DNA from: Rhodobacter sp.
GTDB taxonomy: Bacteria; Pseudomonadota; Alphaproteobacteria; Rhodobacterales; Rhodobacteraceae
Direction of reading: 5' to 3'
Length of the DNA: 52,068 nucleotides
Assembly (NCBI GenBank): GCA_020251025.1
Contig: JADCDI010000063.1
Span: 1 to 52,068 of the forward strand
Below, piece after piece: positions 1 to 9,027 of the stretch. Under the pieces are notes generated by a model. That model was not told the DNA's origin and did no database searches. It saw only the letters and a list, made by a program, of their open reading frames with translations. Numbering within the stretch: position 1 is the first letter of the stretch; every line of letters starts with the position of its first letter. Both the position numbers and the translations under genes were made by a program.

Positions 1-510
1 CGCCCGCTCGGGACAGTGCCCTGTAGACCCGCAGGTCCGGGAGGGACAGAGGCCAGCGCCCGACCCGGCGGGCGAGAAGCGCCCGCCGGGGGCGGGGCGG
101 GCGCTGGCCGGGGGCTTTGGGCCCCCGGCCGGTCTTGATAACGGCGCAGCGCTGTGGCAGGGGCGATGGCCCCTGCCATTGAAGCGTTGAATATCCCTTC
201 ACCCGTTCGGGCGGGATCAGGAAACGCATCGCGTTTTCCCCGCCCACGCGGAACGCTGCCCCGCAGACCCGCAGGTCCTGGACCAGCAGAGGCCAGCGCC
301 CGACCCGGCGGGGGCGAAGCGCCCGCCGGGGGCGGGGCGGGCGCTGGCCGGGGGCTTTGGCCCCGGGCCGGTCCTGATCCCGGCGCAGCACTTTGGCAGG
401 GGCGATGGCCCCTGCCGGGACGCGCAAGGCGCGCGGGGCGCAGGTCTCTCCCGCTTTGCGGTCAGGCGCCCCATGCGGCGGGCACTTTTCAGCATCCTGT
501 TAGGGCCCGG
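1..510 (+). repeat. Tandem array of ~240-bp composite palindromic repeat (left array)
   Basis: Two tandem units can be seen with a period of about 240 bp: GACCCGCAGGTCC occurs at 26 and 266, and the hairpin GGCAGGGGC-GATG-GCCCCTGCC at 156-177 and 395-416. Each unit chains several hairpins: GGCCAGCGCCC/GGGCGCTGGCC (from 50 and 290) enclosing a second stem, GGCCGGGGGC-TTTGG-GCCCCCGGCC, the GGCAGGGGC stem, and GGAAACGC-ATC-GCGTTTTCC. The array continues off the left edge. Its inner edge is a tail ending in GGCACTTTTCAGCATCCT near 481-500. The same units and tail occur inverted at 51478-52068. Open frames through this region are GC-rich artefacts. Confidence 0.85.
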
Positions 511-579
511 TTCATGATGTTGCGGCAGTCTGGCCGAAGGGCAGGTGCCAGAAGGCACCGTGACAGGTCAGAGTGTGGA

Positions 580-3132
580 ATGGACATCGCCGAGCGGCTT
601 GCGAAGGAACGGCGGGGCAGACTGGCGGCGGAACGGCTTCTGGAGCAGAAGCAGCGCGAACTCTTTGCCGCGAACGAGAAGCTGGCGCTGCATGCCCGGT
701 CCCTGTCCGACCAGATCGTGGAGCAAAGGCAGGCGGTGCGCAGCGCCCTGTCCGAAGCCGAGGCGCTGAAGGGCCAGAACAGCCGCTTTCTGACCGATCT
801 GGAAAACGCGCATACGGCGGCTGTCATGGCAGAACGGCGCCTTTGGGATTCGATCAATACGATCCGCGACGGCTTTGCGGTGTTTGATCCCGCGCAAAGG
901 CTGGTCGCCGCCAACCGGGCCTACCTTGCCGCCTTCGAAGGTCTGGCCGTTGCCCCGGGGCTGGGCTACGACAGCATCCTGCGCTGGGCGGCAGAGCAGG
1001 CGATCGTCGATACGGGCGGGCTGTCGGTGGATGCATGGGTCAGTGCCATGATGGCGCGCTGGGACAGTGATCCGATCGAACCGGTCGTTCTGAAATTCTC
1101 CAACAATACCTGGGTGCGCATCGTCGACCGCCGCGCCCGCGACGGCGATATGGTGACACTTGCCGTCGACATCACCGAACAGATGCGCATCTGGGCCGCC
1201 ATCGAGGCCATCCCCGACGGTTTCGTTCTGTTCGACAAGGACGACCGCCTGCTGGCCTGCAACCAGCGCTACCGCGACATCTATCCCGAAACAGCACCGG
1301 CCATGGTGCCCGGTGCGAGGTTCGAGGATATCCTGCGCTACGGCCTTGACCACGGCCAGCATGCCGATGCGGTGGGCCGCGAAGAGGCCTGGCTGGCCGA
1401 ACGTCTGGCGCAGCACCGCCAGTCCGACGGTGTGCACGAGCAGCAGCTGCGCGACGGGCGCTGGCTGCGTGTCCATGACCACCGCACGCCGGATGGCGGG
1501 CGCGTCGGGCTGCGCGTTGACATCTCCTGGGCCAAGCAACAGCAGGCCGCGCTGGAAGCGGCCCGGCAGGCGGCAGAGGCCGCGAACCGCGCCAAGTCGG
1601 CCTTCCTGGCCAACATGAGCCACGAGATCCGCACACCGATGAACGGGGTGGTGGGCATGGCCGAACTGCTGTGCGACACCGCCCTGTCGAACGAGCAGCG
1701 CCTGTTTGCCGAAACCATACGGTCGTCGGGAGAGGCGCTTTTGGTCATCATCAATGACATCCTTGATTACTCCAAGATCGAGGCCGAACGGCTAACCCTG
1801 CAGCCCGAACCCTTCGACCTGGAGCGGACGATCCACGAGGTCGCCATGCTGCTTCAGCCCCGGGCGCGGGCCAAGGGCATCAGCCTGATGATCGATTTCG
1901 ACCTGTTCCTGCCGACACGCTACGTCGGTGATCCGGTGCGGCTGCGGCAGGTGATGACCAATCTGATGGGCAACGCCGTGAAATTCACCGATGCCGGGCA
2001 GGTGCTTGTCCGGGTCGTGGGACTGGAAACGCAAGCGGGCCTGCAGCAGCTTCATGTCACGGTCGAGGATTCCGGCATCGGCATTGCGGCCGAGCACCTT
2101 GACCACATCTTCGGCGAGTTCAACCAGGTCGAGGCGGAAACCGACCGCAGGTTCGAGGGGACCGGCCTGGGTCTGGCCATCACGCAGCGCCTGGTCGAAC
2201 GCATGGGCGGCATCATCTGGGTGGACAGCGAATTGGGCAAAGGTTCCTGCTTTGGTTTCCGGGTGGATCTGCCGGTGGCCGAGGCCGGCGGGGTGCCTCC
2301 GGCGCGGATACCGCTGCGCCGGGCACTTGTCGTGGACGCGCAGTTCATCAACCGGACCATCCTTGAACGGCAACTGGGCACCTGCGGGATCGAGGTGGTC
2401 CAATGCCGGTCGGCACCCGATGCCCTGGCCGCGCTGCGGCAGGACAGCACAATCGACCTGCTGGTGACGGACCATGATCTGCCCGAGATTGACGGGCTTG
2501 ATCTGGCGCAGCAGGCCCGGCAGGCCGGATACGCATTGCCCATCGTGCTTTTGTCGTCCAACCCGGCCGAGGTGCGCGCCCTGCCGCAGGCCGATATTCT
2601 GGCGGCGGTGCTGCAAAAGCCCGTCCTGCGGTCCGATCTGTACCGGCGCCTTCAGGGCCTGTCCGGAACCGCTGCCCCGCCCGGGGCAAAAGCCCCGCCG
2701 CCCCCGGCCGAAGGGCGCCTGATGCGCGTGCTGGCCGCCGAGGACAACAGAACGAACCAACTCGTCTTTCGCAAGATGACAAAGGATCTGTCCATCGACC
2801 TTGTCTTTGCCAACAACGGGCGTGAAGCGGTGGATCTGTTCCAGTCCTGGCATCCGGACCTGATCCTGATGGATGTCTCGATGCCCGAGATGGACGGCCG
2901 GGATGCGACCAAGGCGATCAGGGCGCTTGAGGCGCATCTCGGCGGCCATGTTCCCATCGTGGCGCTGACCGCCCATGCGATGGAGGGCGATGAAACCGGG
3001 ATTCTGGCGTCCGGCATGGACCGCTATCTGACAAAGCCCCTGCGCAAATCGGCGATCACGGATCTGATCGTCGCCTTTTGTCCGCCGGATGCCCGTCCGG
3101 TTGCCCAGGCTGTGGTGCTGGAAGCGGGATAG
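580..3132 (+). CDS. Hybrid sensor histidine kinase with two PAS-like domains and two receivers
   Basis: An 850-residue two-component kinase with no membrane segment, so probably cytoplasmic. In order: an N-terminal coiled coil (about residues 5-75), two PAS-like sensor domains (each with a DGF-x-[VL]-FD signature near 90-330), a HisKA domain with SHEIRTPMNG and phospho-accepting His348, a HATPase_c domain with the N box (GNAVKF), DSGIG and GTGLGL, a first receiver (Asp631 in TDHDLPEIDG), and a C-terminal receiver (Asp765 in LMDVSMPEMDG, Lys in LTKP). The first receiver has only one residue of the usual N-terminal acidic pair (VVDA) and may signal weakly. The frame is open up to 154, but that part lies in repeat DNA; the ATG at 580 begins the coiled coil. 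No cognate regulator is adjacent, so the signal and output are unknown. Confidence 0.88.
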   Translation: MDIAERLAKERRGRLAAERLLEQKQRELFAANEKLALHARSLSDQIVEQRQAVRSALSEAEALKGQNSRFLTDLENAHTAAVMAERRLWDSINTIRDGFAVFDPAQRLVAANRAYLAAFEGLAVAPGLGYDSILRWAAEQAIVDTGGLSVDAWVSAMMARWDSDPIEPVVLKFSNNTWVRIVDRRARDGDMVTLAVDITEQMRIWAAIEAIPDGFVLFDKDDRLLACNQRYRDIYPETAPAMVPGARFEDILRYGLDHGQHADAVGREEAWLAERLAQHRQSDGVHEQQLRDGRWLRVHDHRTPDGGRVGLRVDISWAKQQQAALEAARQAAEAANRAKSAFLANMSHEIRTPMNGVVGMAELLCDTALSNEQRLFAETIRSSGEALLVIINDILDYSKIEAERLTLQPEPFDLERTIHEVAMLLQPRARAKGISLMIDFDLFLPTRYVGDPVRLRQVMTNLMGNAVKFTDAGQVLVRVVGLETQAGLQQLHVTVEDSGIGIAAEHLDHIFGEFNQVEAETDRRFEGTGLGLAITQRLVERMGGIIWVDSELGKGSCFGFRVDLPVAEAGGVPPARIPLRRALVVDAQFINRTILERQLGTCGIEVVQCRSAPDALAALRQDSTIDLLVTDHDLPEIDGLDLAQQARQAGYALPIVLLSSNPAEVRALPQADILAAVLQKPVLRSDLYRRLQGLSGTAAPPGAKAPPPPAEGRLMRVLAAEDNRTNQLVFRKMTKDLSIDLVFANNGREAVDLFQSWHPDLILMDVSMPEMDGRDATKAIRALEAHLGGHVPIVALTAHAMEGDETGILASGMDRYLTKPLRKSAITDLIVAFCPPDARPVAQAVVLEAG

Positions 3133-3137
3133 AACCC

Positions 3138-3917
3138 TCAGGCGGCGGGGCGCAGGAACGTCCAGCGGTCGCCGTCGCTGAGCTGCCGCTGAAAGCGGTA
3201 GCCGCCCAGGTCAAAGTCCTGAATGGACGCAGGGTCAGTCAGGCGGTTCTCGGCGATGAAGCGTGCCATCGCCCCGCGCGCCTGCTTGGCAAAGAAGCTG
3301 ACGACCCTGGCATCACCGGCCCTGTCTTCCAGGAAGACCGGCGTGATCACCCGCAGTGTCAGCGCACTTTTGTCCACGGCAGCAAAGTATTCCTGCGAGG
3401 CACAGTTCACCAGGGTCCCGGTGCCGACGCTTTCTGCCTGGGCGTTCAGCGCCCGCGCCAGGCGCTTGCCCCAGTAGCCGTAAAGGTCGGCGGCCCTGGC
3501 CGTGGCCAGCTTGCTGCCCATTTCCAGCCGGTAGGGCTGGATCGCATCCAGCGGGCGCAGCAGACCATAGAGACCGGACAGAATCCGAAGCCGGTCCTGC
3601 GCCCAGCGCAGGGCGTCTTCGGACAGGGTCTTCGCCTCCAGCCCGATATAGGTATCCCCGGCAAAGGCCAGGGCCGCCGGATGCAGTTGATCCGCCTGCG
3701 GGTCATCGGCAAAGGATCGGAACCGGTCCCGGTTCAGGACCGCCAGCGGTTCGGAAATGGCCATCAGCCTGCGCAGGTCATCCACGGACAGCCGGCGCGC
3801 CACGCGCGCAAGCCGCGCCGCATCGGCGGCAAAGGCCGGCACAGTCGGCGTCATGCCCCCGGGAAGGGTGACGGGACCAAGGTCCAGCCGTTTGGCGGGT
3901 GAGATCACGGTCAGCAT
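3138..3917 (-). CDS. yaaA: Peroxide stress protein YaaA (UPF0246/DUF328)
   Basis: 259 residues, the usual family length. Family hallmarks are visible: the N-terminal MLTVISPAKRLD, LSGLYGLLRPLD in the middle, VNCASQEYF, and SFFAKQARGAMARFI near the C-terminus. E. coli YaaA lowers intracellular free iron during peroxide stress and belongs to a DNA-binding fold family; that role is taken from the family, not from this sequence. The gene is convergent with the sensor kinase, with 5 nt between the stops. Upstream of its start (3926-3953) are two tandem copies of a 14-nt motif that may be regulatory. Confidence 0.92.
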   Translation of the reverse strand: MLTVISPAKRLDLGPVTLPGGMTPTVPAFAADAARLARVARRLSVDDLRRLMAISEPLAVLNRDRFRSFADDPQADQLHPAALAFAGDTYIGLEAKTLSEDALRWAQDRLRILSGLYGLLRPLDAIQPYRLEMGSKLATARAADLYGYWGKRLARALNAQAESVGTGTLVNCASQEYFAAVDKSALTLRVITPVFLEDRAGDARVVSFFAKQARGAMARFIAENRLTDPASIQDFDLGGYRFQRQLSDGDRWTFLRPAA

Positions 3918-3925
3918 CTGGCCGT

Positions 3926-3953
3926 CCTTTAAGACGCTACCTTTAGGACGCTA
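3926..3953 (-). promoter_or_regulatory. Two tandem 14-nt repeats in the yaaA leader
   Basis: On the minus strand TAGCGTCCTAAAGG is followed directly by TAGCGTCTTAAAGG, one mismatch in 14. The second copy supplies the AAAGGAC that can serve as the yaaA ribosome binding site. It could be a duplicated operator or a simple slippage duplication; function is not established. Confidence 0.4.
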
Positions 3954-3982
3954 CATAAGCGCGGCGCGGTGAAGGTCCAGCC

Positions 3983-6028
3983 TCAGCCGTCACGAAGCAC
4001 CGCCAGAAAGGCCGGGCCGAAACGGTCCAGCTTCTGCGGGCCAAGCGATGCCACCCGGTCAAGTTCGGACAGGGTCAGAGGCTGCGCCTCGGCGATGCGG
4101 CGCAATTCGGCCGGGGTACAGCTCAGCAGCTTGCCGGTGCCGTCTTCGCCGCGCGCCAGACGCAGCTGGGTTTCGGCCAGCCGGTCGAACACCCCGCCGG
4201 CCGGTCGCCCGGCCAGCCGCATCCGCTGCGGATGCAGCGCGGCGGGGGCCGCGCCCGTGATCACTTCGAGAAAGGCCGCGCCAAAGCTTTCCAGCTTTTT
4301 CGCCCCGACCCCCGTGATCCGGGCCATGTCGTCCAGGCTGCGGGGCCGCCGTTCGGCCATCTCGATCAGGGTCCGGTCGGCAAAGACGATATAGGCGGGC
4401 ACACCGGCCGCCTCGGCCAGGGCGCGGCGCTTTGCCTTCAGCGCCGACAGAAGCGGGGCATCCCCGTCCGACACCAGCGACCGCACGGCGGGCTTTGCCC
4501 CGGGCGACTGCACGGTGTCGCGCCGCAGCGTGATGCTGGCCTCGCCGCGCAGAATGGGCCGTGCGGCTTCGGTCATGCGCAGCGCCCCGTGCCGGTCCGC
4601 ATCGGGGCGCACCAGATCGCGGCCCATCATCTGGCGAAAGACGGCACCCCAGGCCGGTTTCGACAGATCGCGCCCGACGGCGAAGGTGGGCAGCCGGTCA
4701 TGGCCGCGGTCCTTTACCTTTGGGGTCGCATCGCCCGTCAGAATGTCGATCAGATGCCCCGCACCGAACCACTCGCCGGTGCGCAGCATGGCGGACAGCG
4801 CCTTGCGCACCGCCTCGGTGGCATCAAACAGGGCGACAGGGCTTTCGCACAGGTCGCAATTGCCGCAGGGCTGCGACGTTTCGCCGAAGTATTCCAGCAG
4901 CACCTGGCGGCGGCAGACGGTGGCATCGGCCAGGCCCAGCAGCGCGTTCAGCCGCGAATGGTCCGCCTCGCGGCGGTCTGCGGGGGCCGGGCTTTCGTCG
5001 ATCTGGCTGCGGCGCAGGCGAATGTCATCGGGGCCATGAAGGGTCAGCGTATCGGCGGGGGCACCGTCGCGGCCGGCACGGCCGATTTCCTGATAATAGC
5101 CTTCGATGGATTTCGGCAGGTCGGCATGGGCGACCCAGCGGATATCCGGTTTGTCGATGCCCATGCCAAAGGCGATGGTCGCCACCACGATCAGCCCGTC
5201 TTCCTGCTGAAAGCGCACTTCGACCCGCCGGCGCTCTTGGGCCTCCATCCCGCCGTGATAGAAGCAGGCCGCATGGCCCGCCTCGCGCAGCGCCTGCGAC
5301 AGGGTTTCGGTCTTGGCGCGGGTGGCGGCATAGACGATGCCCGACTGCCCCTTGCGGGCGGCGGCAAAGGCCAGGATCTGCTGGCGCGGCCTGTCCTTGA
5401 CCTGAAAGGCCAGGCGCAGGTTGGGCCTGTCGAACCCGCGCAGAAAGGTGGACGGGGCGGCACCATCGAACAGGCGCGTCACGATTTCGGCCCGGGTTTC
5501 GCTGTCCGCCGTGGCGGTAAAGGCCGCCAGCGGCACATCCAGCGCGCGGCGCAGCCCGCCGATGCGCAGGTAATCGGGGCGGAAATCATGGCCCCACTGG
5601 CTGACGCAATGCGCCTCGTCCACCGCGATAAGCCGGGTCCCGATGCGGCGCAGCATCTGCACGGTTGCGGCCGAGGCCAGCCGTTCGGGTGCCATGTAAA
5701 GCAGCTTGATGCGGCCTTCGTCCAGGCCCCGGAAGACCGCCTCTGTTTCCTCTTCGGTATTGCCCGATGTCAGGGCCCCCGCCATGACGCCCGCCGCCCG
5801 CAGCGCCCGCACCTGGTCGCGCATCAGCGCGATCAGCGGCGATATCACCACCGTCACCCCTTCAAGGCACAGCGCCGGAAGCTGAAAGCACAGCGACTTG
5901 CCGCCCCCCGTCGGCATGATCGCCAGCACGTTTTCCCCCGCCAGGACAGCCCCGACGATTTCGGCCTGACCGGGCCTGAACCCGGCAAAGCCAAAGACGG
6001 ACTGAAGCAGGGCAGAGGGGTCCGGCAT
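3983..6028 (-). CDS. recQ: ATP-dependent DNA helicase RecQ
   Basis: A 3'-5' superfamily 2 helicase for recombination and fork repair. The start taken is the ATG at 6028, giving 681 residues that begin MPDPSALLQSVFGFAGFRPGQ, the typical RecQ N-terminus; an in-frame GTG at 6091 overlapping the yggT stop would add 21 residues unlike the family. Visible motifs: Walker A MPTGGGKSLCFQ, AVDEAHCVSQWGHDFRPDY, QEIGRAGRDG, then the RQC zinc site (C-RRQVLLEYFGE ... CGNCDLC). Two HRDC-like segments follow (LLSALKAKRRALAEAAGVPAY and a second in the last 70 residues). Two HRDC-like repeats are slightly more than the single one of E. coli RecQ. Confidence 0.95.
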   Translation of the reverse strand: MPDPSALLQSVFGFAGFRPGQAEIVGAVLAGENVLAIMPTGGGKSLCFQLPALCLEGVTVVISPLIALMRDQVRALRAAGVMAGALTSGNTEEETEAVFRGLDEGRIKLLYMAPERLASAATVQMLRRIGTRLIAVDEAHCVSQWGHDFRPDYLRIGGLRRALDVPLAAFTATADSETRAEIVTRLFDGAAPSTFLRGFDRPNLRLAFQVKDRPRQQILAFAAARKGQSGIVYAATRAKTETLSQALREAGHAACFYHGGMEAQERRRVEVRFQQEDGLIVVATIAFGMGIDKPDIRWVAHADLPKSIEGYYQEIGRAGRDGAPADTLTLHGPDDIRLRRSQIDESPAPADRREADHSRLNALLGLADATVCRRQVLLEYFGETSQPCGNCDLCESPVALFDATEAVRKALSAMLRTGEWFGAGHLIDILTGDATPKVKDRGHDRLPTFAVGRDLSKPAWGAVFRQMMGRDLVRPDADRHGALRMTEAARPILRGEASITLRRDTVQSPGAKPAVRSLVSDGDAPLLSALKAKRRALAEAAGVPAYIVFADRTLIEMAERRPRSLDDMARITGVGAKKLESFGAAFLEVITGAAPAALHPQRMRLAGRPAGGVFDRLAETQLRLARGEDGTGKLLSCTPAELRRIAEAQPLTLSELDRVASLGPQKLDRFGPAFLAVLRDG

Positions 6029-6087
6029 GGAACCGTTCCCGGCAAGGCGCCCCGGCGCAAACGCTGAAGGTCCGGGCCCGCCGCAGG

Positions 6088-6375
6088 TCACATGAACATC
6101 GCCGCGTTGTTGGTCAGCACGATGCGGATGGCATAGACGGCCAAAAGGACGACAAGCGGGGCCAGATCAAGGCCGGACATGCGCGGCAGGATGTTGCGCA
6201 CGCGGCTGTAAAGCGGCTCCAGCAGGCGGTTCAGCCCATCCCAGATCTGGGCCACAAGCGGCTGGCGCAGGTTCAGGACCTGAAAATTGATCAGCCAGCT
6301 CATGATGATATGGGCGATGATGAAGAACTGGGCGATATCCAGGATCAGCAGCAGGATCTGAAAAAGCGATGTCAT
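6088..6375 (-). CDS. YggT family integral membrane protein
   Basis: A 95-residue protein with an N-terminal transmembrane segment (LFQILLLILDIAQFFIIAHIIMSW), a central RQPLVAQIWDGLNRLLEPLYSRVR stretch of the family, the motif RNILPRMSGLDLAPLVVLL and a second transmembrane segment. YggT proteins are small inner-membrane proteins with loose links to osmotic tolerance and division-site assembly; the exact role here is unknown. The ATG at 6375 starts a protein of normal length. It lies just upstream of recQ on the same strand and is divergent from the MFS gene. Confidence 0.85.
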   Translation of the reverse strand: MTSLFQILLLILDIAQFFIIAHIIMSWLINFQVLNLRQPLVAQIWDGLNRLLEPLYSRVRNILPRMSGLDLAPLVVLLAVYAIRIVLTNNAAMFM

Positions 6376-6510
6376 GTCCCGGTCCCTTGCAGCACGTTGC
6401 GCCACTGCTACCGTCCGCGGCGCACAAGGGCAACCATTTCCCGCAGTGCAAGCCGCTTGCGCGCACCGGCCGTTCCCGCTTCTATCACATCGGGGCAGAA
6501 GGGGGCCGGG

Positions 6511-7848
6511 ATGACGACAGCGGCGCGCAGAATCTGGGGCTGGTTTTTCTTCGACTGGGCCAGCCAGCCCTACAACACCCTGCTTCTGACCTTCATCTTT
6601 GCCCCCTACATAACCAGTCTGCTGGGCGACGGTACGGCGGCGCAGACGGTCTGGGGCTTTGGCATCGGGGCGGCAGGCGTGCTGATTGCCGTTCTGTCGC
6701 CGCTTCTGGGGGCGGTGGCCGACCGCTGCGGGCACAGGATGCGCTTCATCGCCTTCTTCTCGGTGCTTTATGTGCTGGGGGCCTGGGGCCTGTGGCAGGC
6801 CGCGCCCGGCGAGGTTAACCTGTGGTTCGTGATGATCAGCTTCGGCATCGGCCTGATCGGCATGGAATTTGCCACCACCTTCACCAATGCCATGCTGCCG
6901 GACCTTGGCAGCCGGCAAGAGATCGGCCGCATCTCGGGATCGGGCTGGGCCTTTGGCTACCTGGGCGGGGTCATCGCGCTGATCCTGGTGCTGACGCTGC
7001 TGGCCGAGGGGACAACGGGACGGACGCTGATCGGACTGCCGCCCATCCTGGGGCTGGACCCGGCCCTGCGCGAGGGGACCCGCGCGGTGGGTCCGTTCAC
7101 GGCGATATGGTATGCGGTTTTCATGATCCCCTTCTTCCTGTGGGTCCGGGAACCGCGCCGGAGCGATACCATCGGGCTGCGGGCCGCCGCCCGCCACGCC
7201 TTCCCGGACCTGCGGCGCACGCTGGCCAACCTGCCGAAACAAAAAAGCCTTCTGTCCTTTCTGATCTCTTCCATGCTGTACCGCGATGCGCTGAACGGCA
7301 TCTATGCCTTCGGCGGCATCTATGCGGCGGGTGTTCTGGGCTGGGGCGTGACCGACGTGGGTGCCTTCGGCATCCTGGCTGCGGTTACCGGCGCGATCTT
7401 TGCCTGGCTGGGGGGGCGGGCCGACAGCCGGTTCGGATCGCGGGCCGTGGTGGTGGCCTGCCTTGTCGTTCTGACGGCCCTTGCCGCCGGCATCGTCTTT
7501 GTCTCTCGCGAGGCTGTCTTCGGTCTGGCCGTTCCGCCGGAAAGCCGCCTGCCCGATCTTGCCTTCTACCTGCTTGGCGGCCTGATCGGCGCGGCCGGGG
7601 GGGCGATGCAGGCCTCGAGCCGCACCATGATGGTTCACCAGGCCGACCCGGCCCGCATGACCGAAGCCTTCGGTCTTTATGCGCTGGCCGGAAAAGCCAC
7701 ATCCTTTGTCGCACCCCTGTCGATCGGGATTGTCACCGCGCTGACGGGAAGCCAGTCTTGGGGGATAACGCCCCTGATTCTTCTGTTCGCCATGGGCCTG
7801 GTCCTGTTGATCCGGGTAAAGCCAAACAGGGATTTTGAAACCGCATGA
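6511..7848 (+). CDS. UMF1-type major facilitator transporter
   Basis: A 445-residue inner-membrane transporter with about twelve hydrophobic segments. The N-terminus WGWFFFDWASQPYNTLLLTFIFAPY is the signature of the UMF1/Atg22-like MFS family, followed by LLGAVADRCGHRMRF (MFS loop 2-3). The C-terminal half carries GSQSWGITPLILLFAMGLVLL. Substrates of bacterial UMF1 proteins are not established; efflux of amino acids or small metabolites is proposed by analogy with yeast Atg22. The ATG at 6511 was chosen because the family signature begins 8 residues later; the longer frame is antisense to yggT. Its stop overlaps the mepA start (ATGA), implying co-transcription. Confidence 0.85.
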   Translation: MTTAARRIWGWFFFDWASQPYNTLLLTFIFAPYITSLLGDGTAAQTVWGFGIGAAGVLIAVLSPLLGAVADRCGHRMRFIAFFSVLYVLGAWGLWQAAPGEVNLWFVMISFGIGLIGMEFATTFTNAMLPDLGSRQEIGRISGSGWAFGYLGGVIALILVLTLLAEGTTGRTLIGLPPILGLDPALREGTRAVGPFTAIWYAVFMIPFFLWVREPRRSDTIGLRAAARHAFPDLRRTLANLPKQKSLLSFLISSMLYRDALNGIYAFGGIYAAGVLGWGVTDVGAFGILAAVTGAIFAWLGGRADSRFGSRAVVVACLVVLTALAAGIVFVSREAVFGLAVPPESRLPDLAFYLLGGLIGAAGGAMQASSRTMMVHQADPARMTEAFGLYALAGKATSFVAPLSIGIVTALTGSQSWGITPLILLFAMGLVLLIRVKPNRDFETA

Positions 7849-8732
7849 GTCGGATCGTGGTTATCGTGCTGGCGGCGGTACTTGCAGCACCTGCGGCCGC
7901 GCAGGAACTGGCCAACCGCCTTTTTGGCGCGGTTGATGTGCCTTCGGCGCAAGCGCCGATGCCCATCGGCAGCTATGCCCGGGGCTGCGGGGCGGGCATG
8001 GTTGCCATGCCCGAATCGGGCCCAAGCTGGCAGGTGATGCGCCTCAGCCGGGGGCGCAACTTCGGCCAGCCCGAAATGATCACGTTCCTCAAGCAGCTCA
8101 GCGCCGCAGCGCAGCAGATCGGCTGGGCGGGGCTTTACATCGGCGATATCAGCCAGCCGCGCGGGGGGCCGATGACCTCGGGGCATGCCAGCCACCAGAT
8201 CGGGCTTGATGCCGATGTCTGGATGCTGCCGCCGCGCCGGCTGGACCTGACGCCGGCCGAACGGGAAAAGATCAGTTCGGTCGCCGTCCGCTCCGCCGAT
8301 CAGCGCAGTGTCACCCCGGCCTGGACCCCGGCGCACAAAGCCCTGTTGCAGGCGGCGGCGTCGGACCCCAGGGTTGACCGCATCTTTGTCGCCGCCGCCG
8401 TGAAGATCGACATGTGCCGGACGGCCACCCGCAAGGACAGGGACTGGCTGCAGAAAATCAGGCCCGTCGCCGGGCATGACACCCATTTTCACATCCGCCT
8501 GAAATGCCCGCAAGGCGCGCGCCTGTGCAAGACGCAGACCCCGACGGTCAAGGAACTGTCCGATGGCGGAAGCGGCTGCGACGAGACGCTGACCTGGTGG
8601 GTCACGGATTTTCTGAACCCGCCCAAGGCGGCAAAGCAGCCGGGCAAACCGAAACCGCGCGAAAAGACCTCGCGGGAATACACGATGGCGGACCTGCCCG
8701 CGCAATGCGCCGAAGTTCTGTCCTCGCGCTGA
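7845..8732 (+). CDS. mepA: Penicillin-insensitive murein endopeptidase MepA
   Basis: A 295-residue periplasmic LAS-type zinc endopeptidase that cuts D-Ala-meso-DAP cross-links in peptidoglycan. A Sec signal peptide is clear (hydrophobic run 4-18 ending APAAAQ). Zinc and active-site motifs follow the family: HASHQIGLDADVW (His-x6-Asp), and HFHIRLKCP near residue 210, with LYIGDISQPRGGPM in front. It overlaps the MFS gene by 4 nt. The C-terminal 40 residues (lysine/proline-rich KAAKQPGKPKPREK) form an unstructured tail. Confidence 0.93.
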   Translation: MSRIVVIVLAAVLAAPAAAQELANRLFGAVDVPSAQAPMPIGSYARGCGAGMVAMPESGPSWQVMRLSRGRNFGQPEMITFLKQLSAAAQQIGWAGLYIGDISQPRGGPMTSGHASHQIGLDADVWMLPPRRLDLTPAEREKISSVAVRSADQRSVTPAWTPAHKALLQAAASDPRVDRIFVAAAVKIDMCRTATRKDRDWLQKIRPVAGHDTHFHIRLKCPQGARLCKTQTPTVKELSDGGSGCDETLTWWVTDFLNPPKAAKQPGKPKPREKTSREYTMADLPAQCAEVLSSR

Positions 8733-8938
8733 TTGCGGCCCCTGCCCTTGGCCGGCGGGGCTGCACGCGCTTGGGGATGGTCGCGCGCGGCGGGCCTTCC
8801 CCGCTGCGGATGATCCGGCTGTCGAAACCGCGTCCGGCGCATCCGGCAATCCTGAAAGGCCGCCGGTCTGGCAGGGGTGGCGAACGACAGTCTTCTTTTC
8901 TTTCCCGGTGTCCAGGCGGGCGGATTCACTGTCCCTGA

Positions 8939-8968
8939 TTGACTTGCCGATGCGCGCAGGTCTATGGC
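8939..8968 (+). promoter_or_regulatory. Putative promoter for the queuosine-precursor transporter
   Basis: TTGACT (8939-8944) and TATGGC (8963-8968) are separated by 18 bp, giving a short leader of about 55 nt before the ATG at 9028. The rest of the 295-nt gap from 8733 holds no recognisable gene. The leader forms a CCGCC-CGGCA-GGCGG hairpin, but no known preQ1 riboswitch pattern is recognised. Confidence 0.4.
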
Positions 8969-9027
8969 GCAGCGTCCGCCCGGCAGGCGGGCCAAGTATC
9001 CGCAACCTTGTCAAAACGGACCACAAG

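Noticed and set aside
154-579. N-terminal 142-residue extension of the sensor kinase frame
   Set aside because: It translates the palindromic repeat array and is rich in Gly, Ala, Pro and Arg; the coiled coil begins at the ATG at 580.
8969-9027. preQ1 riboswitch before the queuosine-precursor transporter
   Set aside because: The leader forms a small hairpin and has an A-rich stretch, but the known preQ1-I, -II or -III patterns could not be matched.
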